This document shows, in pieces, positions 45,051 through 57,672 of a DNA stretch of 64,000 nucleotides. Source of the stretch: Dipteris shenzhenensis (lineage: Eukaryota; Polypodiophyta; Polypodiopsida; Gleicheniales). The notes below the pieces were generated by a model. The model saw only the letters and a program-made list of their open reading frames with translations. It was not told the DNA's origin and ran no database searches. The stretch lies in NCBI GenBank assembly GCA_047967505.1, contig CM106539.1; one strand, written 5' to 3'. A program made the translations under genes and the position numbers. The first letter of the stretch is position 1. Each line of letters begins with the position of its first letter.

Positions 45051-47620
45051 GCTTAACACAGCAACACAAAGACACACAATTTTGCCAATTGGATTTTGGG
45101 TATTTCCTTAATTTTTGGAGTTTTTGTTCAAGATTTTTTGTGTGGGGGGGGTGCTATACTACCTGATCTACCTACTCAATGCAAAAAACAATTTTAAAAA
45201 ATAACTTTTGGATGACAAATGGGGTGTTTTGCAAAAGGTGTCAGTTTTGTGCTTTCAAACCATTTTGAAAATCAATCCTAGGATCATTTTTTAGTGTTCT
45301 TTTTGGGATTGGCTATCACACACACCTTAGCAATCACCCAATGTACCTTTCTACAAACTTTGAACAATAAAAAATACCAAAATCACTCCAAATGACTTTC
45401 GACACGTCTCTTTCACTCACACCTTCCTCTACACCAACAACTTTTCTCTACAATACTCAACGTTGGGCAATGGGTGGGTAACGAGAGAAGAAAATGCAAT
45501 GCGAAAGCACACTTGGAACTCCCTGGCAATGGTGCCAAAAATTTGTAGTCTCTGACGATGACTCACGTGTCGTGGGGATCTTGTAGGAACTTTGATGGAG
45601 TACTCATCCAAGATACTCTAGGTTGAGATCAATGCATGCAAATGTAATTCACTAGTGTCACTCTAGCGATTCCTAACTTGTTGCGATCATGAACCCCCAA
45701 AGAGGAGAAGAAGACAGGGGATAGAGAAGTGGAGAAGGGAGAGGAGGAGGAGGAGGAGAAGGGAACGGAAGAAGAGAACATGGCATTCAGGGAAGGCACT
45801 ATGAGGGAACAAGAGACAACTCCAAAGAGGAGAAGGAGAGCTTCGATTCCAATGTGTGCAACCAACAAGTGAAGAACAAAGTCAACCATTTGGCCTTTTA
45901 TACATGCCACATTTTTTAAGGGAGGGCCAACCCTAATCTATTTATACTACTCTCTTTCCTCATTGTATTACAAGCATTTAGATCCAAGCCGCAATCCTAG
46001 CTCTACAGACTTGCCACCATCCACCCATCAAATGACATTGCTAGCTAATGTAGTTAACAACTGCAGCTTTTGGATGCCTTGAATAACAATGAAGAGGTGA
46101 AGCATTCACTCTATCAGCTATAAGCCTCTTGTGATAACATCAAAAAGAAATAGTGCAATTATGAAAAGGTTTGATGCAAAAGGATGATGAAATAGATGCA
46201 ACACAAGAAACAAACATTGAGTTATTGAAAAGTCTCAAAGACTGTATAACCACAAAGTTCAAGAACTAGGGAAAGAATGTACATCATGAAAAAAGTAGCT
46301 TGTGAATTCCAATGTAGAAAATAAATCCCCAAGCCACCTCAGTTAGCCAATGATTCACCTAGGGGTCAAGGGAGACCCTAGTGGGTAGAGTCAAGAGTTT
46401 GTGATGAGTAATCCTAACTAGAGTGATATATTTGGATGGAGTTCTAGAAGAGAATAAGGATCATGTTGTAAATGTAGTCGTGGATTGTGATTATGCATTG
46501 GCATAAGGCGCTCAATGTTGGGGAGGCTAATCAATACCCAGGTAGTGATTCCTACTAGAGGCATGGCAATATCAAAGCCCCACAGCATTGCACCAAGATC
46601 CTATTGCAGTCCTAAAACAACATAATCATCTTAAAGGAATAGATCAGATAAGTGGATACAATTGCAACTCAAAATGTTACATGCATTACTCTCTCTCAGT
46701 TGGAAAGGCCAGTGGTTGAAAAGATTGTCCTACATCTATGCCACTATCGGCCATCCTTGGTTCCCCAACCACTATCAAAACCATCCACCTCCCCTCAGGT
46801 GCAAACCTCATTGGTTGATGGATCCCTAATACCCAGATCTTCCACTCTGCACTTTGTTTGGCACCTATCGCCGCGCGCTCCAAGACATGGTGTGCCACCG
46901 CCGCTTGATGATGTTGTACATGCCTCTAGCCACTACTCTGTGCCGCGGGTCCCACGTTAATGCCATACTCGAAAATTGTCCCAAAATGTTCACTTTTGCT
47001 CTCATTTCCAATTGCGAGGGTGTTGGTCACCTACAATTATGTCGTTACTCGTTGTGGCATAAGAGTTCACAATTGTAGCATAGGTCCTCGAGTCGTATTC
47101 CACTAAGAGATGTGGGCTAAATCATGGACAACAATTCCTGTACGAGGAAGAAGTATGGATTACAAGGTTTGATGAAAGTTTTCACCTCCATAGGGGCTTA
47201 AGGGTTTAGGAATGGTTGTAGGGTTCAGAAGGAGGATAGGGTTAAGAAATCTAACTAGGAGTTTGGGTTTAGGGTGAGTTTAATGCTGAGGAGTGAAGAG
47301 CTAGTTTCCTTCAAGATTCCTGTAGTCAAGGGTTGAGAAAGAGTGACTAAGGGTGAGGAGAATGGAGGAGGAGGGAGGAGGAAGGAGGAAGGAGGAAGGA
47401 GAATATGTTAATAGTGTAAGAGACAATGGATGCCAAGAGATTAAGTACATGAACACAAAGTGAACTAAATACTAACCTCTAAAGAGTGGGAGATTCTTTC
47501 CATTGAGAGAGATTTATACATGTTACACAATTTGTAGGGGACACCTTGGGGTCTCTACACTTTTTGTAAGAGACCTCTTGGGTGAGACCTCTTTTATAAG
47601 AGACCTCTTGGTGTCTCTAC
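45051..47620. other. No recognisable gene
   Basis: Open frames such as 45,629-45,910 (minus; Ser-rich from a GGA repeat) and 46,652-46,960 (plus) have no family resemblance. GGAGGAAGGA repeats lie near 47,365-47,400. I can support nothing else here. Confidence 0.4.
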
Positions 47621-47623
47621 AGT

Positions 47624-47833
47624 TTTTGTAGGAGACTTTAAGGTTGGGAGTCTCTACACTTCTTTTAGGGATCCTAAAAATTGCAATCTTTTAGTTTTTA
47701 TTTCCCTACTTGTAGTCTTTCCTTATATATTTTTGTAGGAGACCTTAAGGTTGGAAGTCTCTACACGTATTTTAGGGAACCTTAAAAGTGCAGTCTTTTA
47801 GTCTTTATTGCCCTACTTGTAGTCTTTCTCTCT
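47624..47833. repeat. ~105-bp tandem duplication
   Basis: TTTTGTAGGAGAC(T/C)TTAAGG...CCCTACTTGTAGTCTTT occurs at 47,624-47,728 and 47,729-47,833 with scattered changes. Shorter related units (AGAGACCTCTTGG) precede it from 47,530. Confidence 0.85.
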
Positions 47834-47949
47834 TAGATCACGATTTCACAAGTATGATCAGATCTTTTCTACAAATGATTTTGTCTATAACCATCCTATT
47901 AGATTCATCAAACCATCTTTCAAGCTCAAGATATTACAAGCGAAACTTT

Positions 47950-48460
47950 GTCGCTACTCCACAACTCTCAGCTTGGTTGCTCTGGACTAATGCTTTTATC
48001 CCTTGTTGCCATAGTGTTAACATTAGGCAAGCCGAAGGGAAAATGCCACTATTGCAAAAAGTTAGGGGAAAAGACTGCAAAAGAAAAGGGAGAGTCTAGC
48101 ACTCTACTTACAGATTCCAACCATTAATGCAAATAAGGATGATACTTCATCCCACTTTGTAAGTGAACAATTTCTTTTCTTGTGTGTAGATGTGATGCCA
48201 AATAGGAAGTTCCAACAATCAATGTAGCTAAAACTTTGAATATTGCTTAGTACTTTAATAGTGCTGCTTCTAGGCACATTACCTCTCATAGAGATTTGTA
48301 GCCTCCTCTGGTTGGTAAGAAGGTGTCCTATGCCAACAATTCTTCTTATCCCGTCAAAGCAATTTGGAAGATAATGCTATCATCAATTGATAAAACTAAT
48401 TTATGTCGTCTAGATGAACTTTGTGGGAGGATTCAGTCTTCTCTTTTGGGAAAAGAGGTT
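47950..48460 (+). pseudogene. Copia gag end / protease remnant
   Basis: A zinc-knuckle-like KGKCHYCKKLGEKTAKEK is followed by TLNIA-stop-YFNSAASRHITSHRDL and KKVSYANNSSYPVKAIWKIM. This is the copia gag-to-protease junction. The catalytic DSGAS has become NSAAS, and the TAG before YFNS stands where Trp is expected. No integrase follows. Confidence 0.65.
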
Positions 48461-51400
48461 GTCATGTCACTTTGAGTGCCTAGTTAGGACTATGAAAAAG
48501 ATCATATGGTTATATTGGCACTTTATACCAAGGGTTCTACTAGCTATCATATGTGTCAATCCATGTGTTAGCTAGAAGAAATTGAGAGGACTCCATGATC
48601 CAACAAAGATTCGTTCTACCATAGTTGTAATGCTTGCAAGACACTCACTTGATCACAACACCCCACTTTTGAAGACAATTCATACATACATACATATCTA
48701 TTAATATTTATATTCTATTTATATTTATATGTATATTTACATTTATATTTATAGGGTTTCTCCAAACAAAGCCATGATTTGACCACAACTCAGCTCATTG
48801 GATGTAGATTTGGAAGCTATGTTGGGATATTTCCATATAACGGGTATCAAAGGTCAATTTGGAAGCAAAGATCATGCATCCCTCTAGTTTCCCCTCATCT
48901 ACTCATTTTTTTATATCCCCTCATGTGAAGACTTTAAATGCCTCCCAAGAGTGTAGAAGTAGCAAGGATGCAACTTATGCCACATCAATGACTTAAATGT
49001 AACATTGGATTTTCTGTGTTTACAACCTTCTTATATCTTTACTTGAGGAGCCTCTTTTCATATCCTTTTGGCTTGAATTATAGGTTGCTAGGTTGCTCCC
49101 ATGCTTATTCACTTCTTCAATACTAAAATCTTCATTTGATCTCAGCTCAAGTGTATTAGATGTTCAATTGAAATTAGAGCATAGTGCTAACTTGAGGTGT
49201 TTCTATGTCAACCGGTATCAAAACTTGATATAAAAGCAAAGATCCATCCCATAAGACCTATCAAAACTTCATATAAAAGCAAAGATCCATCCCATAAGGC
49301 CTTACATCTACATTTTACATACATCCCAAGAGGCATCTTGAAGCTAGAGGTATAGAAGACAAAGATAACAAAGAGGATAGAAGTAGCAAGGATGGACCTC
49401 GTCATAGGTAAGTTGAACGTAGGACAGAGTCTTCTTCAACCAATTCCAAGATAGCCATGTGGACTTTTAACTACAAATATTCAAGATGAAGGGGGGTGTT
49501 TCCATCAAGTCTTTATGCCTAATGTCAATCTCTCAAACCATATGTACATGCCCAAAAGGAATCTTTGGAGGATTCGATATTTGAAAGTCACAATTGACAC
49601 AACAATATGCACATAAACAAAGCAATTTGAGAATAAATATGTCCAACCATATGCACACAAACCAAGGGGATCTTTGGGCTTCAGCAACTTCAATCACAAT
49701 TGACCTTGCAAACTATTAACACTTTCCTCTTGCTTCATAATTCCCTACGTGCCATTGACCCAATGTAATTGCCCACCATCAATCTCCCACCCTATGCACA
49801 TAGGATTCAATAACTTAAATGTCACTATTGGCCTTGTAGATTTCCAACAATGTGGTTCTTTGCCACCGTTGGCCAACACCTAAATAATGGGCTGCACAAG
49901 TGGTCTATAGAATAAAGGAACCTCCCCCTCATCATGGCCATTCAATTCCCTTACAATTACATGTAGGCTTGCTGAATGTGGGTGTAAATATACTCAGGAC
50001 TGGTTGTATGAATACAATGATATTGCAGAGTTTAGATGGAACTCAATTTTTCTGTCCTATCATATGCAACAACTATGCTAAGTTACGTCCTTGAACACCC
50101 TTCCCATTTACAACCAATTAATGGAACAAGCATAATCATTTGCTCCCATCATGAAGCATTTGCAAGATAAAAAGAACGCTTGCATTTTAAGACAAACCTT
50201 CAAGGGTGCTGTTTCCTTGCATGCTATCCTAAGCTTAACAAGGCCTTCGATCCCCTTCTATATGGACCATTGAGATTGGTGTAGACACCTTTCATTAAGC
50301 TCGGAGCTTTACTTGTGTCCTCCAAGATCTCAACTAGAAATGTTCACTTTTATGCCGCATCTAGTAGTGCCATTGTGCTTTTCTCGACGCCAAACCAAGG
50401 TAAAGAACCAAAGTGTGCCATAACTCACAGCGCCCCTTAGGCAAACACACGGTAAGTACATTTCTGGCATCACACACAACAAACTAACTCCATCATACAG
50501 TGTGTGCATTCCCAGTGTTTTAAACTGGACGTGTCAGGAGTGTCGCATGCAGCCTACAAACAGCATCCTTTTGCAAAATTATCCTCAATAGTATTCTGCT
50601 CCTTACAAAGCTCCAGAATCCAATTGAAATTTTGGAAACTACTGTATTATGTGTACGTGTGCTATGTACACATCCTCCAATGCTCATCAGTAATTGCCTG
50701 TACAGCTTTGTTTCGGGACCAGTCAACAATCCGATAGCTGAATTCAAATTCAACTCCACCAAAAGAACGAACTCATCGTCGTATTTCCATACGCTATCCA
50801 TTGCAGTTATGAAATTCATCTTAAGGCAATTAAACATGCCTAAAATTCATTGAGTTGCCAGGTTCAAGCAATCCTACTTTGTTTCTTGGTTATAAAGGAT
50901 GAAGTAGGAATACTCTTTCCCATTTAACTAGAATTTGTAGCCAGCAAGGTCTTCCCAAGACACGTGATATACAATCATGATGCACAATGTTTACCCAAAT
51001 GGCAAAAGGAGGCACGGTGAAGTCTCGAACTCCTCTTCAAAATGAAGGCTTCAAATACAAGAGGGTTATAATACAGATGTAGAAACTTACGTTCGTTCAT
51101 CTTATTTGTTTCATCACATACTTCATGCTTAACTGGAACCCACTAGAAACCGGGAACTGACTGTCACTATTATTTTTTGCCATAACTCTTCATGACAATT
51201 ATATAACTGGATTGAAAACTTCAAAAAGCACATACATCATGAAAACCTTGCCTGCATATTCCAGTCTGTTAAAACATCGTCCAGCCACATTTCTAAACTG
51301 CATATAGCATTAGCTTGATGAAAATAGCCTTTTCAATCAGTCGTATTATTTCTCCGAAATCACTCCGGCTTGGAAAGCGCATAAAATGATTTACCACCTT

Positions 51401-51840
51401 TCCTCATCCCACATCAATCACAAACGAATGTCAGTACTGAAATTCACTCTGCAACTGTTTCACTCCTTGACTACTTTCTGTTATACATTAAATTACATAA
51501 CAGTGGAATCAAACTCCAAACATATATTCCACTGAAATATGTTTCAAAGACTAACCATCACCCATTATTGGAATTATTCCAGGTGAAGAAAGAACAAGGA
51601 AGACCTGCAGTGCTGTTTACATGACTCATCCACACCTTCCCACATGCTCAAAAGCATTAATTTCACCACAGGTATCATCCTCCTTTAAAAATCATTTGGT
51701 ACAGATCTCCGTATAATATTATAACACTTCTAGCATACCCCAGGATTTGGATGACAAATTGGTGCTTTAGAAATAGTGCAAGTTGCCCCAGAAGCTCCAG
51801 AGCATGCACGAACAACCATGAACGCTAGTACAAACAACAC
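48461..51840. other. No recognisable gene; includes a 43-bp duplication; 3' flank of the SPT6-like gene
   Basis: 49,218-49,260 is tandemly repeated at 49,261-49,303 (TCAAAACTT(G/C)ATATAAAAGC...). A TATATTTATATTTA-rich stretch lies near 48,700-48,750. The last kilobase before 51,840 may include the 3' UTR of the minus-strand SPT6-like gene. No other coding signal is convincing. Confidence 0.4.
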
Positions 51841-52905
51841 TTAGTCCCAGCCAGTATCTTTAGCCGCAACCAAGCCAACACGTTCAGTTCCCACACCCCA
51901 CCCACTCTCTTTTGATCCTTCTTCCGGCAAATCCCAACCATCATCAGCAGTAGTACCTGCAGTGACAGTTGTCTGTTGGCCCAATCCCTGATCTCCCCAT
52001 CCAGAATCAGTCCCTGTATGATTTTGAGCCTGTGCCCAGCCACCAAAAGTCTCCCTTCCTCCCTCTCCACGTCCCCATCTTCCACCAAAATCGCCCCTTC
52101 CAGCCCTTCTCCCACCCCCAAATCGCCCAGCTTCCCATCTAGCACCATCTCCTCTCCCACCCCTCCCTCTACCCCCAAGAACTCCACCACCCCGAGAGCC
52201 TTCACCACCTCCCCATCTTCCCACAAAATCAATCCCTTGTCGATCAGCCCCTCTGACTCCAAACCCACCACCTCTCCCTCTGCCCCAACCATCACCTCTA
52301 CCATACCCATCATGCCCACGACTGCTCCAGTCATTACCGGTACCAGTCCTTGAGCCAGTCTGATCCCAGCTACTACCACCTGACCTTGAAGCAGGTGTTG
52401 ACACCCTTTCCCAATTACGTTCATTACCAACTCTTTTGGCAGAGTTCAAACCATCTTCGTCCCAACCAATAGAAGCTGCTGAGCTTGGCCTGTCTGATCC
52501 ACCCCAAACTCCACTACCTGCACCTGCAGGTGCTGGACTTTTCATTGGTACCATGGCAGCAAGCGATCTGTGAGGAGGATTCTCCAAAACTGGGTCGTTC
52601 ACATGCTTTTGAAAATAGTTAACAAGCTTATCTATGTCATCAAACATCCTCTTCCGAAATTTAAAACCTTTTGGATACAAACTGATATATTCGTGATGAA
52701 CATTCACACTCCTGAGATATGACAACATAAAAGCCCCAGGATGTTCATGTGACACAGAAAAGGCATAAACAATCCTTGATGGATTTGCGGTCTTCTCTTG
52801 CCTCAAAAGAGCATCCACTTCCTCCTTCCTACCACGCCGAAACTTCCGATATCGCAACATTTCCTTTAGGTTGCTAACCAAAGGATCCACATAACGAGCA
52901 ATCAC
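51841..52905 (-). CDS. SPT6-like transcription elongation factor, last exon (SH2 end plus GW/WG-rich tail)
   Basis: A GCGCAG acceptor at 52,906 opens 354 codons without interruption to TAA at 51,841. Residues 1-115 (VIARYVDPLVSNLKEMLRYR, RIVYAFSVSHEHPGAFMLSY, LYPKGFKFRKRMFDDIDKLV) match the tandem SH2 end of SPT6, which binds phosphorylated RNA polymerase II and travels with it as a histone chaperone. Residues 120-354 are Gly/Arg-rich with many GW/WG pairs (GVWGG, SGWGDQG, DGWDLP, SGWGVG, TGWD), as in plant SPT6-like proteins, where such motifs can bind Argonaute. Upstream exons are not in the window; retroelements occupy the adjacent DNA. The intact frame argues for a functional gene. Confidence 0.9.
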   Translation of the reverse strand: MIARYVDPLVSNLKEMLRYRKFRRGRKEEVDALLRQEKTANPSRIVYAFSVSHEHPGAFMLSYLRSVNVHHEYISLYPKGFKFRKRMFDDIDKLVNYFQKHVNDPVLENPPHRSLAAMVPMKSPAPAGAGSGVWGGSDRPSSAASIGWDEDGLNSAKRVGNERNWERVSTPASRSGGSSWDQTGSRTGTGNDWSSRGHDGYGRGDGWGRGRGGGFGVRGADRQGIDFVGRWGGGEGSRGGGVLGGRGRGGRGDGARWEAGRFGGGRRAGRGDFGGRWGRGEGGRETFGGWAQAQNHTGTDSGWGDQGLGQQTTVTAGTTADDGWDLPEEGSKESGWGVGTERVGLVAAKDTGWD

Positions 52906-53542
52906 CTGCGCCCGCATAAAATCAATCAGTTCCTCAATGAGTTAGTGATGCTTGAACTTTGTACTCTACAGAGATTAAAAGATTCCAAATTGGAAATTCA
53001 CGGCCAAAAAGGAGAAAGTGATTCATGTGCCTTGAAAAGCAGATTTCGGCAAAAGCCGCCTAGATAGGAAAGATAAAAGAGACAAGCACAAAGCCTTCAA
53101 GACAAGTGTCTAAGCAAAGAGATTTACAAGACAATTAATTCCATGGGCCAAGGCAAGGGACTGAAGGTTAGAGAGGGGTAAAAATCCCTTTCGCTAAAAA
53201 TAGCTCCATGTGTTCGCCTAGCAAGCTTGGAAAGCAAGCAGAAAAGTCGAAATTTGCTTTCAAGGCTGTTTTCTTGACCACAGAAGAACAAGAAGAGGCA
53301 AGTCACAAGCTGGGAAAGTGCTCCAGGGCTATTATATCACATCACCTTGCTGATTTTTGACTACCAGGGCAGTCTGTGGGCAGTTGGTGGAATGCCAAAA
53401 GCTCAAAAACGAATTTCGTTTTTGTGCCAAGAGCATCCAGATCAGTTCGTTTTTATTGCATGCCTACTGTTCATGTCTTCCCACACACCGAAATCTTATT
53501 TGCAATTCTTCCATGAACTATGCGTGCATCTATGATGATACT
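52906..53542. other. Likely intron of the SPT6-like gene, up to the gypsy insertion
   Basis: No further SPT6 coding exon is visible here or elsewhere to the right. If the gene is intact, this intron holds the retroelements of 53.5-63 kb, or the gene has been truncated by them. Confidence 0.45.
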
Positions 53543-56281
53543 ATGGCCAATGCAAAGGAAACCACTACTGCTGACACGAGTGGGAAGAATAAGAGCAAGT
53601 TCTTCCAGTCAATAACTAGTACAGGGGAGTCGAAGTCAATTGACAACGCCTCCAAGAAGAATTCGACTCAGACAAAGAATGGTCGAGTCCATTTCCTACG
53701 CACCCTTAAGCTAAAGAAAGAAGGACGTTGTTTTATTTGCGAGGAGCGGGGCCACACTCGGAATGATTGTCCTAAGCACAAGAACCAGATGCAAGCCCCA
53801 AGACCAAAGCTCCATGTGGGACACGGAACCAAAGCTAAGGAAGCTTACCAAGCATCGATGACAGGTATTTTTGTAAATGTCATTACCTGCCCACTTTCTT
53901 GTAATTGCACTTTTAATAATTCGTTATTTGGCCCCCATGACCTTTTCCAAGCTTATGGAGAAGTAAGGGACCAAAGAGTTCACATTCTCTTTGACCCGGG
54001 CAGCTCTCACAATTTTATGAACTACAAACTTGTGCAGAGGATGGGGCTGTCCATGATACCTATGAGGTGCAACTTCCAACTTTGGGACCGTAAGGTCGAC
54101 GAACTTTCTATCCGGATTCAAGACTACATAGCTGCTCTTACGTGCTATGTCATGCACTTGGAACATGTGGACTTGTTAATCGGAATAGAGTGGTTTAAAA
54201 CCCACGATATTCGGATTGGATGGAAAGATCATACATAAGGTTGTGGAACGACCCATCCCTAAAACAGTGAAGCAACTTCGTTCTTTCCTAGGATTTATGG
54301 TCTTTCTACGAAGTCTGTGCATGATTATTCTAACATCACTACACCCTTGAGCAACATATTGAAAGGTTGCGGACGCAGGTCTACCCAGCGGATCTCTTGG
54401 AATGATGCATAGAACAAGGCTTTTGAGACCTTGATGCAAACTAGTAAGGAAGCCCCTATTGTTGCATTACCTGATCCTACCTGACCTCATGTTTTGGAGG
54501 CCGATGCGAGTGATTTTGCGATTGCGGCAGCTTTATTCCAAGAGGGCAAACCTATAGCTTTTTAAAGTAAAAAGCTAGATGACATCCAATATCATTGGCC
54601 CACACTAGAAAAAGAACTGTATGCAATTGTGTATGCTCTAAAGGTTTGGAGACACTACTTCTATGGTTCCAAGTTTCTTGTATTAACAAATCATCAGTCA
54701 ATCAAGTATGTGTGTGACGGATCGGAATTGAGGGGAAGAAAGGCTAGATAGACAAAGTTAATGCAAGATTTTGATTTTGAAATACGTTATCCAAAGGGTT
54801 CAATGAATAGTGTGACGAATGCCTTAAGTAGATCAAGTTTGTAAATGCTATGTCATTTACACAAATATCCTCAAACCTATTTCAATCCTTGAGAGGGCTT
54901 TGTGCAACTGATAGTCATTTCAGTTCTTATTAGCAGAAGGTCCAAGATGGGAGCTCCATGGTTGATCAGAACTCGAGGATTGTGCCACCTACGATACAGG
55001 CAGCGGGAGGTCAATGGATGATTAGGAACAACTTGCTGTTCCAGAATGGATAGATCTGTGTGCCATATATTTTGGATCTTCGATCCAAGATTCTCTGGGA
55101 GTGTCATGATGCTCCTAGTGCTGGACATCCAAGTATACATCGGACTCTATCTCTTGTGAAACATACCTTTTATAGGCCTAAGATGCGTGCATTTATTGAA
55201 AGCTATGTGGTAGGTTGCTGCGTTTGTCAGGTTACTAAGGCAAAACACCTTAGAAGCGTGGATTTATTACAGCCATTGCAAATCCTTGGTAATAAATAAG
55301 AAAGTATTTCCATGGACTTTATTACCCATTTGCCTAGAACGTGCAAGGGTAATGACTCCATTTGGGTCATAGTTGACTGCCTGACAAAAATGGCTAGATT
55401 CTTACCTACTAGATCAACCATATCAGCTATTCAATTGGCTCATGAGTTTGTAGACCAATTGTTTAAGTTTTTGATAAGTTGGCTACTCTAAGTATGAGTT
55501 CCTCCAATCATGCACAATCCGATGGCAGCACAGAGAAGGTTAACCAATTGGTTGAAGACATACTTCGGGCATATGTTTCGAAGAGACAGTCTTCATGGGA
55601 AGATTATCTCCCCATGACCGAATTTGCTTATAACAAGGCAAAACATTCAAGTACAAGTTATAGTCCTTTTATGCTTATGTACGGGTTTCAACCTAAGGTA
55701 CCAGTTATGATAGGATTCAAGGGAATTCATAACGATGCTACAAGGCATTTTTGCAAGACATGCAAGAAATGTTGCAGTTTGCCAAGGAGTCTATTAGAAG
55801 TGCCCAAGATAGGGATAGAGTTTATGCTCACCCACAGAGTTCTCTGAAGGACAATGGTATATTTACGTATTCCCAAGGAATCCAAGAGCCTAAGTACTGG
55901 TTTGGTTCGAAATTATCCCCCAGATACTGTGGTCCGTTCAAAATTATTAAAAGAATTGGACAAGTTGCATATAAACTAAAATTGCCTCCTAATGTTTAAG
56001 TACATCCAGTTTTTCATGTCAGTCGACTAAAAGAGTTACTGGGTGCTGATGATCAACTTGTTTCTCCTCAAGAAATAATAGAAGTTACTGATTAAACATT
56101 TAATCCACATGAACCTGAGAGTATTCTTAAATTTCGTAAAAGACAGATCCGTGATAGAACTATCACGGAATACAAGATCAAGTGGAAGGATCGTGTTGAG
56201 GAGGATGCGACATGGGAGACATTAGCTAACCTCCAGAGAACATTCCCGGTTTTTCTAGCGAACTCGAGAGTGAGTTCTTAG
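53543..56281 (+). pseudogene. Ty3/gypsy chromovirus Gag-Pol with internal RT deletion
   Basis: From ATG 53,543: Ser/Lys-rich gag end, knuckle CFICEERGHTRNDC, protease HILFDPGSSHNFMNYKLVQR (DSGS changed to DPGS). After IGWKDH the sequence jumps to VKQLRSFLGF, so the whole RT catalytic region is missing. RNase H follows (ADASDFAIAAALFQEGKPIA; KELYAIVYALKVWRHYFYG; TNHQSIKYV), then integrase H2C2 (HDAPSAGHPSIHRTL...CCVCQ) and core (SMDFITHLPRTCKGNDS) with a gap before NHAQSDGSTEKVNQLVEDIL. The C-terminus is a chromodomain (ITEYKIKWKDRVEEDATWET), which marks chromoviruses and targets integration to chromatin. Stops include TAG 54,410 and 54,749, TGA 54,482 and TAA 54,563. Confidence 0.88.
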
Positions 56282-56293
56282 AGGAGGGGAAGT

Positions 56294-56960
56294 ATGTCAT
56301 GTGCATGGATTGGTATCTGACGTGTACCCCAATTTGACATGTACTAGGGTACACAAGACTAGCTCAAGTAGTCTGGGGAGGCTTAGGGCTAGACAAGCTT
56401 GATTCTCGGGTTGAGTGGCAAGGGTACGAACCAGATAGAGGTCTCCACTATTTTTGGCGCATTAGGCTCGAGTCTATATAAAGATCCCAGACGTTCAGTT
56501 TTCAAAGAGCCGATGGGAGCAAGTCTAGTTCCCTAGTGCTAGGTCTAATCCTAGATTGAGTCGCGGATGCGCGCCAGCATCTTAGCGTAGCCCAAGGCCC
56601 AGCAGCAGATCCAAGGCTTCTAGGCGCCACCTGATGGTATGGAACACCAGGCTGGTCAATATGTGGTTGGGAGTTCGTGCCAATAGCTCAGCTCGAGGCT
56701 TGGAGGGGATATCTCCTGATTCAGGATCTTATCCCGTAGGTGTCATGGTGGGTGGTGAGTAGTCTACTCAAATTCCGTTTGCTCTTGTGTTTGCTTGCAA
56801 ATCAAAGGTTTCAAGAGTGCTGGGGTCAGGTCAGACCCCCAGGTCTAGTCCTAGACCCTTGTCAGCTAGGCCTAGGGTTTAGCGAGCCCCATAGCCAATT
56901 ACGTCTACTCATGGACGTAATAATGCCATTATTGTAAAAATTCAAGAGAAGAAGGAAGCT
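56294..56960 (+). repeat. Probable 3' LTR of the chromovirus (right end uncertain)
   Basis: A purine tract GAGGAGGGGAAG precedes TGTCATGTGCATGG. A TATA-like CTATATAAAG lies at about 56,475. The 5' LTR is not present, so the element is 5'-truncated and the boundary is a guess. Confidence 0.45.
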
Positions 56961-57013
56961 GAAATGCCAATCTAAATTTCTAAGTCTTCAGTTGCTAACA
57001 AGATAATAATTAT

Positions 57014-57250
57014 GTGGTTGAAGAGTGGTCCTTTCCGATATGCGATTCTGATCCCAATGTTGCATCCAAGCGCATAACATTCAAGAAACATGATTTGCAG
57101 CCTGCTCTTGTATCATACGCCAACAATTCTTCATGTCATGTGAAGGGAGTTGGGAAGATTAATTTGTCATCAGTAGATGGAACTTGTCACATGCACCCCT
57201 GCACTTTGGTGCAAAGTGACACACTGGCTACATCGACAAGTGTGTTATAG
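57014..57250 (+). pseudogene. Copia protease-region fragment
   Basis: ASKRITFKKHDLQPALVSYA, then NNSSCHVKGVGKINLSSVDG, corresponds to the region just after the copia protease active site (SxHIT...VxxANxSxxxVxGxGxI). It resembles the remnant at 48.3 kb (both have YANNSS). The upstream DSGA motif is degraded (CDSDPNV). It is a fragment only. Confidence 0.5.
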
Positions 57251-57672
57251 TTCCCAGATAGGAGATTTCGTCGTATGTTGTGACCCCTTTGTGAGCCCTT
57301 GTCCAGGGACAGTCAAGCACAAGCTATGTAGGTCAGTCTCTCAACCTTAGGTCAAGTCAACAATTCAGTTCTTGTTCACTAGTACCCACTAGAGAACAAT
57401 AGGTTAGTGTTCCATCTTATAGTTTAGGTCTTAGCCTAGGTTAGGAGTCCCTTTAGGACCCCCAAAGGCTGGACAGGTAAGCAAGGAAGGAACAACCTGC
57501 AAAGGCTGCCCAAAAACTCCCCTGAGGGAGAGCTATTTATAGGCTAGTTGTAGGCCAACCAGTCTGTAAAACAGACCGACCCAGTCGGCTGTTTACAAAC
57601 TGGGTTGGCTCAGTTCCAGCCCTATAAAAAGGCCCCTTTGCTACCGCAAGTGTAGGACACACAATCAAGCGC
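57251..57672 (+). promoter_or_regulatory. Putative LTR/leader of the second gypsy element
   Basis: A TATA-like CCCTATAAAAAGGCCCC lies at about 57,618-57,634, about 40 bases before the gag ATG at 57,673. I could not find a second copy of this sequence in the window, so its LTR nature is inferred. Confidence 0.35.

Noticed and set aside
51976-52430. Open frames on the plus strand and in a second minus frame over the SPT6-like exon
   Set aside because: Antisense and off-frame shadows of the Gly/Arg-rich tail; the SPT6 homology is in one frame only.
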